In this document: positions 13,308 through 15,896 of the stretch, piece after piece
How the letters are laid out: the number at the start of each line of letters is the position of its first letter
Position numbering within the stretch: the first letter of the stretch is position 1
Source of the DNA: Alphaproteobacteria bacterium
Lineage (GTDB): Bacteria; Pseudomonadota; Alphaproteobacteria; Rhizobiales; Devosiaceae
Reading direction: 5' to 3'
Assembly: GCA_024279575.1 (NCBI GenBank)
Contig: JAJRRJ010000175.1
Span: 1-15,896, forward strand
Length of the DNA stretch: 15,896 nucleotides
Translations under genes and position numbers: made by a program
Notes under the pieces: model-generated
What the model was told of the DNA's origin: nothing
The model's input: the letters and a program-made list of their open reading frames with translations, nothing else
The model's database searches: none

Positions 13308-13363
13308 CTTCGTTCCTGTATCCCTCAATCAGGGTATGCTTGCCTTGTACGAAGATTTTTTTT
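13308..13363 (+). terminator. Hairpin plus T8 run, possible terminator of a small transcript
   Basis: CTTCGT (13308-13313) pairs with ACGAAG (13349-13354), followed by A and eight Ts (13356-13363). Inside the loop a second stem forms: TA plus CCCT (13319-13325, one bulged T) with AGGG plus TA (13331-13336). The 3' T-run is the mark of Rho-independent termination on the plus strand. It could end a tRNA-Arg readthrough transcript or an independent small RNA starting after 13244. No credible protein-coding frame occupies 13244-13380. The outer stem is short and the loop long, so confidence is limited. Confidence 0.35.
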
Positions 13364-13384
13364 GCAGCATTTTAGTTTACCCAT

Positions 13385-13413
13385 AAAAAATGGCCGACTG
13401 CAAAGCCGGCCAT
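13385..13413 (-). terminator. Intrinsic terminator of the L,D-transpeptidase gene
   Basis: ATGGCCG (13390-13396) pairs with CGGCCAT (13407-13413); inside, CT and AG close a GCAA tetraloop across one A/C mismatch. Read on the minus strand, the hairpin is followed directly by TTTTTT, and it begins 27 bases after the transpeptidase stop codon. Confidence 0.85.
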
Positions 13414-13439
13414 ATAAATTTTTGAATTTGATTTTAGGA

Positions 13440-14102
13440 CTAAATGACCACGATCGGTGTTTTGTTCGGCACGCGATTGTAAAGGTCAATTACATCCTGG
13501 TGCAACAGGCGCACACACCCGCTGGAGACCGCAAAGCCGATTGATTGTGCATCACCTGTCCCGTGCACACGATAAAGCGTGTCCCGGCCATCCTGGAAGA
13601 TGTACAACGCACGTGCACCAAGTGGGTTTTCAAGCGAAGGGGGCATGCCACGCCTCCACTCTTCAAGTTCGGGTTCACGCTCGATCATTTCGCTTGGCGG
13701 CGTCCATGTGGGCCACATTTTTTTGTGATTGATCAAAGCCCGCCCCGACCATTCAAACCCGGCCCGGCCAATGCCAATGCCATAACGAATGGCTTTGCCT
13801 TCAGGCAAAGTCAAAAACAGAACTTTTTGTGCGGTATCAACAATTACCGTCCCCGGCATTTCCGTGGACTGGTAATCGCCAAAGCGCCTGAGGTAGGCGG
13901 GATCAATCAAACGCAGGTCAACTGCGGGGATTGGAAAGCGCTCGTTCGGCATCGCGCCATACATTTCATGGTATTTAGCCGCTTCATCAAGCTGCTCTTG
14001 TTTCGTTGCGGCCATGGCAAACCCGGGCAAACTGGCCCCGGTGAGCGCACAGGCAGCCCCCAGCATGAATGATCTGCGAGATGTAGTTAGCTGTTGTCTC
14101 AT
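13440..14102 (-). CDS. Tat-exported L,D-transpeptidase (YkuD domain)
   Basis: L,D-transpeptidases form 3-3 peptidoglycan cross-links or attach proteins to peptidoglycan in the periplasm; rhizobia use them heavily during polar growth. The 220-residue protein begins with a twin-arginine signal (TTSRRSFMLGA, R9-R10, hydrophobic core 12-28, probable cleavage near AMA-A at 31-32). The YkuD catalytic domain covers about 84-220, with H180 in RVHGTGD and the nucleophile motif SSGCVRL, giving C196 and R198. There is no LysM or other wall-binding domain, so it is a compact single-domain member like ErfK/YbiS. GGAG lies eight bases before the ATG at 14102. It is a monocistronic minus-strand gene ending at the terminator at 13385-13413. 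Confidence 0.95.
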   Translation of the reverse strand: MRQQLTTSRRSFMLGAACALTGASLPGFAMAATKQEQLDEAAKYHEMYGAMPNERFPIPAVDLRLIDPAYLRRFGDYQSTEMPGTVIVDTAQKVLFLTLPEGKAIRYGIGIGRAGFEWSGRALINHKKMWPTWTPPSEMIEREPELEEWRRGMPPSLENPLGARALYIFQDGRDTLYRVHGTGDAQSIGFAVSSGCVRLLHQDVIDLYNRVPNKTPIVVI

Positions 14103-14623
14103 CTTGAGTACTCCGTTGCAAACTTTTGCGGCGATTGCCGTCTCAAGGTCTGCATTAGTTTGTTGGTGCGTTTGAATTTATGGGTCTAAAATTGCAGGTT
14201 CTGGAGTTTATGCACTATGCCGAGGCGGGCCAAGAATCGGCGTAGGGAATTCCTGTTTGAATAGCCCCTTCCCCTTCATAAAAAATTCCCCTCCATTCAA
14301 CAACCCAATTCTTTGAAATTGTGGCCTTAAAGGCAAAAAATCTATCAAAACGCAGGTATGTGCGCATTGTGATAGCTGTGTTTGGGTACTAAACGGCAAA
14401 TTCTTGATCTGATGCAGAGGAATATCGCCCTGGACTCCGGTTACGTCATTGCCCAGGCTGTTGTTCTCCAGCTGAGCTGACGCAACTGGGCCTGAGACCA
14501 AAAGCGAAAATATTAAAACTGTCAAAATCAGAATTCTATTCATAATGTCCGCATACATCAAAATGTGCTTTTAGAATATGACCTGCCACTTCACAATGAT
14601 GTTAGTATCAGCAAATAAAGCCA
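14103..14623. other. Long spacer with no confident gene
   Basis: This 521-base spacer lies between two minus-strand genes. It must contain the transpeptidase promoter, but I could not choose a -35/-10 pair with confidence. The only open frame with any protein-like character is the small secreted ORF at 14208-14543. Several C/T-rich runs (14265-14295) and AT-rich stretches are present. I see no RNA gene, terminator, insertion sequence or clear repeat except the 12-base repeat at its right edge. Confidence 0.6.
14208..14543 (-). CDS. Doubtful small secreted protein
   Basis: From the ATG at 14543 the frame gives about 111 residues beginning MNRILILTVLIFSLLVSGPV and then ASAQLENN, a textbook Sec signal with cleavage after ASA. 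The following NSLGNDVTGVQGDIPLHQIKN is protein-like, but from about residue 60 onward (CAHTCVLIDFLPLRPQFQ and after) the composition looks like translated spacer. The ribosome-binding site is weak (GGAC about six bases before the ATG). It may be a true short exported protein, or the 5' remnant of a gene that lost its frame. I recognise no family. Confidence 0.3.
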   Translation of the reverse strand: MNRILILTVLIFSLLVSGPVASAQLENNSLGNDVTGVQGDIPLHQIKNLPFSTQTQLSQCAHTCVLIDFLPLRPQFQRIGLLNGGEFFMKGKGLFKQEFPTPILGPPRHSA

Positions 14624-14650
14624 CTATTCATCCTTGTCCAGCAAATAAAG
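14609..14650. repeat. 12-base direct repeat at the diheme cytochrome 3' end
   Basis: CAGCAAATAAAG occurs at 14609-14620 and again at 14639-14650, 30 bases apart. The second copy encodes the Leu-Tyr-Leu-Leu segment near the end of the cytochrome; the first lies just past its stop codon. It looks like a partial local duplication of the gene end. Confidence 0.5.
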
Positions 14651-15505
14651 GGCCATATCTGTTAGATGCTCGTTCAAAAGATATGAAGTCCCCTCGCGAA
14701 CGACTTTTGCCATGCTTCCTCCAAACACATCACCATCAGGGGTAACGCCTGTGCGCAATGCGCCCGCCAGCGTTTCAACACTCCATCCCCGTTTTAACAG
14801 GTCTTCAGCGGTGATAGATGGTGATTTTCCCCCGTCCAGCATTGTAGGGTCGCCGGCAAGTATTGCCCTGGGGTCCATACCCCCGGCAAAATTTCGCGGC
14901 GTGTGGCAGGCGGCGCAATGCGCTGGCCCCTCAACCATATACTTGCCCCTGTTCCAGCTATCGGAACGATTTGGGTCAGGTGCGTATGTATAGGGTTGAG
15001 CAAAGAATGTCCGCCACACTTTCAGCCCTTCGCGAACTGTTACAGGAAAGCCTGCATCATGCTCTTTTGATTGTATTGGGGATGAGGGGACGCTTTTAAG
15101 AGCTGCCCACAGGTCGTTTATATCCCGATCAGTTAGTGCGCCATAAAACTCGAACGGGAACGAGGGGTAATAGCTATGCCCTTGTGGGGAAATCCCTTGT
15201 CGCACTGCTCGGGCGAATTGGGCCAGAGTCCAGCGCCCGATCCCATTTTCCAGATCAGGTGTAATATTTGGGGAATAAAACGTTCCAAAACTGGAACGCA
15301 AGGGAACCCCGCCGGCAAGCGGTGGTCCCTCTTTTGAAGTATGGCAGGAAACACAGCCTGAAAGCCGCGCCAGATAAGCGCCCCGTTTCGGGTCCCCCTG
15401 GATTTGAGAAATAGCGGTGGATTCAGGTAAGGGCCACAATTGAAGCGTGGCAAACATGCCGCCGCCGGTGATAATCAATACTATTATAATGAGAAAAAAT
15501 CGCAT
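14624..15505 (-). CDS. cycG: Membrane-anchored diheme c-type cytochrome
   Basis: The 293-residue protein has an uncleaved-looking N-terminal helix (residues 2-20) and two heme c sites: CVSCH (C51, C54, H55) and CAACH (C197, C200, H201). Each is followed by a typical class I cytochrome c domain, so it should carry electrons in the periplasm while held at the inner membrane. The first domain reads YYPSFPFEFYGALTDRDINDLW, the pattern of diheme subunits of membrane dehydrogenases; its sixth ligand is not obvious. M265 in FGGSMAKVV is a good ligand for the second heme. It starts three bases after the stop of the cytochrome c'-like gene. A class II cytochrome followed by a diheme c matches the cycFG operon described in Rhodobacter sphaeroides; the symbol rests on that layout. 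The physiological partner is unknown. Confidence 0.88.
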   Translation of the reverse strand: MRFFLIIIVLIITGGGMFATLQLWPLPESTAISQIQGDPKRGAYLARLSGCVSCHTSKEGPPLAGGVPLRSSFGTFYSPNITPDLENGIGRWTLAQFARAVRQGISPQGHSYYPSFPFEFYGALTDRDINDLWAALKSVPSSPIQSKEHDAGFPVTVREGLKVWRTFFAQPYTYAPDPNRSDSWNRGKYMVEGPAHCAACHTPRNFAGGMDPRAILAGDPTMLDGGKSPSITAEDLLKRGWSVETLAGALRTGVTPDGDVFGGSMAKVVREGTSYLLNEHLTDMALYLLDKDE

Positions 15506-15508
15506 GGT

Positions 15509-15896
15509 TTACCGCCGGAATGTTTGATGACAGGCCGCACATGTTGCTGAAACATCTGCATAAACGGCTTGAGGGCTGCGTTGAACGGCGGGTGCGTCTG
15601 GCGCGGGGGCACTTTGGTCAACCTGAGCCAGCTCGTTTTGCCTTTGTGCCCATGTTTTGACTCCCAACAACAGATCCGTGTCCAGTTTCTCCCATTCTGA
15701 AAGCTCAGGTTTTTCTGGCATATTTGGCTCAACTGCAACGGGAGTCAGGGCTGCATATTCAAGAGAAGCGGAAAGCTCTTTTGCGTAGGCTTCCATATCC
15801 ATTGCAAGTTTTTCAAATTCATTCCAGCGTACCCAAATTGCAGGAACGGCTTCCGACGGCCCGCTGATACTATCTTTCGGGAAAAGCTCTGACATA
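15509..15896 (-). CDS. cycF: Cytochrome c'/class II-like c-type cytochrome (5' end beyond window)
   Basis: The frame is open to the window edge. The Met at 15895 is probably internal, because FPKDSISGPSEAVPAIW is the mid-protein segment of class II cytochromes (usual form FP-x-S...A-x-P-x-IW), so signal peptide and first helix are missing. The C-terminal heme site CAACHQTFRR, with C119, C122 and H123 of the visible part, is in the usual place for cytochrome c'/c-554/c-556. Between the IW helix and the heme helix are roughly 50 extra residues rich in Pro, Glu and Ala (about 50-110), longer than usual. The protein would be a soluble periplasmic electron carrier or ligand-binding heme protein. 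It is followed after three bases by the diheme cytochrome gene, implying co-translation. The symbol is inferred from the cycFG arrangement. Confidence 0.8.
   Translation of the reverse strand, partial: MSELFPKDSISGPSEAVPAIWVRWNEFEKLAMDMEAYAKELSASLEYAALTPVAVEPNMPEKPELSEWEKLDTDLLLGVKTWAQRQNELAQVDQSAPAPDAPAVQRSPQAVYADVSATCAACHQTFRR

Noticed and set aside
13131..13544. Plus-strand ORF of 137 residues starting at a TTG before tRNA-Arg
   Set aside because: It reads through the tRNA and into the antisense of the transpeptidase gene; neither can be coding in that frame.

Overview
This is chromosomal DNA from an alphaproteobacterium, most likely of the Rhizobiales (Hyphomicrobiales). The main reason is the block rpmH-rnpA-yidC-engB followed by argB, a HAD pyrimidine 5'-nucleotidase, dapD and a DUF805 gene, an order I know from Rhizobiales genomes. 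Protein details agree: a Lys in place of the enteric Arg in the first core YidC helix, an HDLRN-type histidine kinase, a Tat-exported L,D-transpeptidase and a class II cytochrome c/diheme cytochrome pair. Base composition looks close to balanced by eye, lower than terrestrial rhizobia, so a marine relative is plausible (inference).

Layout. 1-1156 (minus): the start of a DUF805 membrane protein, preceded by dapD (lysine/peptidoglycan precursor). 1367-2218 (plus): a LOG-family phosphoribohydrolase-like protein. 2235-2263: a terminator serving the minus-strand gene beyond it. 2290-5167 (minus): argB, a HAD phosphatase and an exported protein of unknown function, apparently one transcription unit. 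5287-6012 (plus): a class I glutamine amidotransferase-like protein whose 3' end overlaps engB tail to tail. 5999-9029 (minus): rpmH, rnpA, yidC, engB, read from a good sigma70-type promoter at 9135-9163. 9288-13045 (plus): a three-gene cluster of a VTT/TVP38 membrane protein, a mercuric-reductase-like flavin disulfide reductase and an orphan sensor histidine kinase. 13167-13243: tRNA-Arg(ACG), followed by a hairpin plus T-run that may end a small transcript. 13440-14102 (minus): a Tat-exported L,D-transpeptidase with its own terminator. 14103-14623: mostly empty apart from a weak small secreted ORF. 14624-15896 (minus): a diheme c-type cytochrome and the C-terminal part of a cytochrome c'-like protein, resembling the cycFG pair of Rhodobacter.

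Most of the window is housekeeping: ribosomal protein L34, the RNase P protein, the inner-membrane insertase, a ribosome-assembly GTPase, and arginine and lysine biosynthesis. The less ordinary parts are the VTT protein/disulfide reductase/histidine kinase cluster, which could be a membrane redox and signalling module; the exported protein behind argB; the amidotransferase placed inside the conserved cluster; the unusual translation-start contexts of rpmH and engB; and the candidate small transcript next to tRNA-Arg. I saw no transposase, CRISPR array, phage gene or integrase, and no clear new defence or biosynthetic system.
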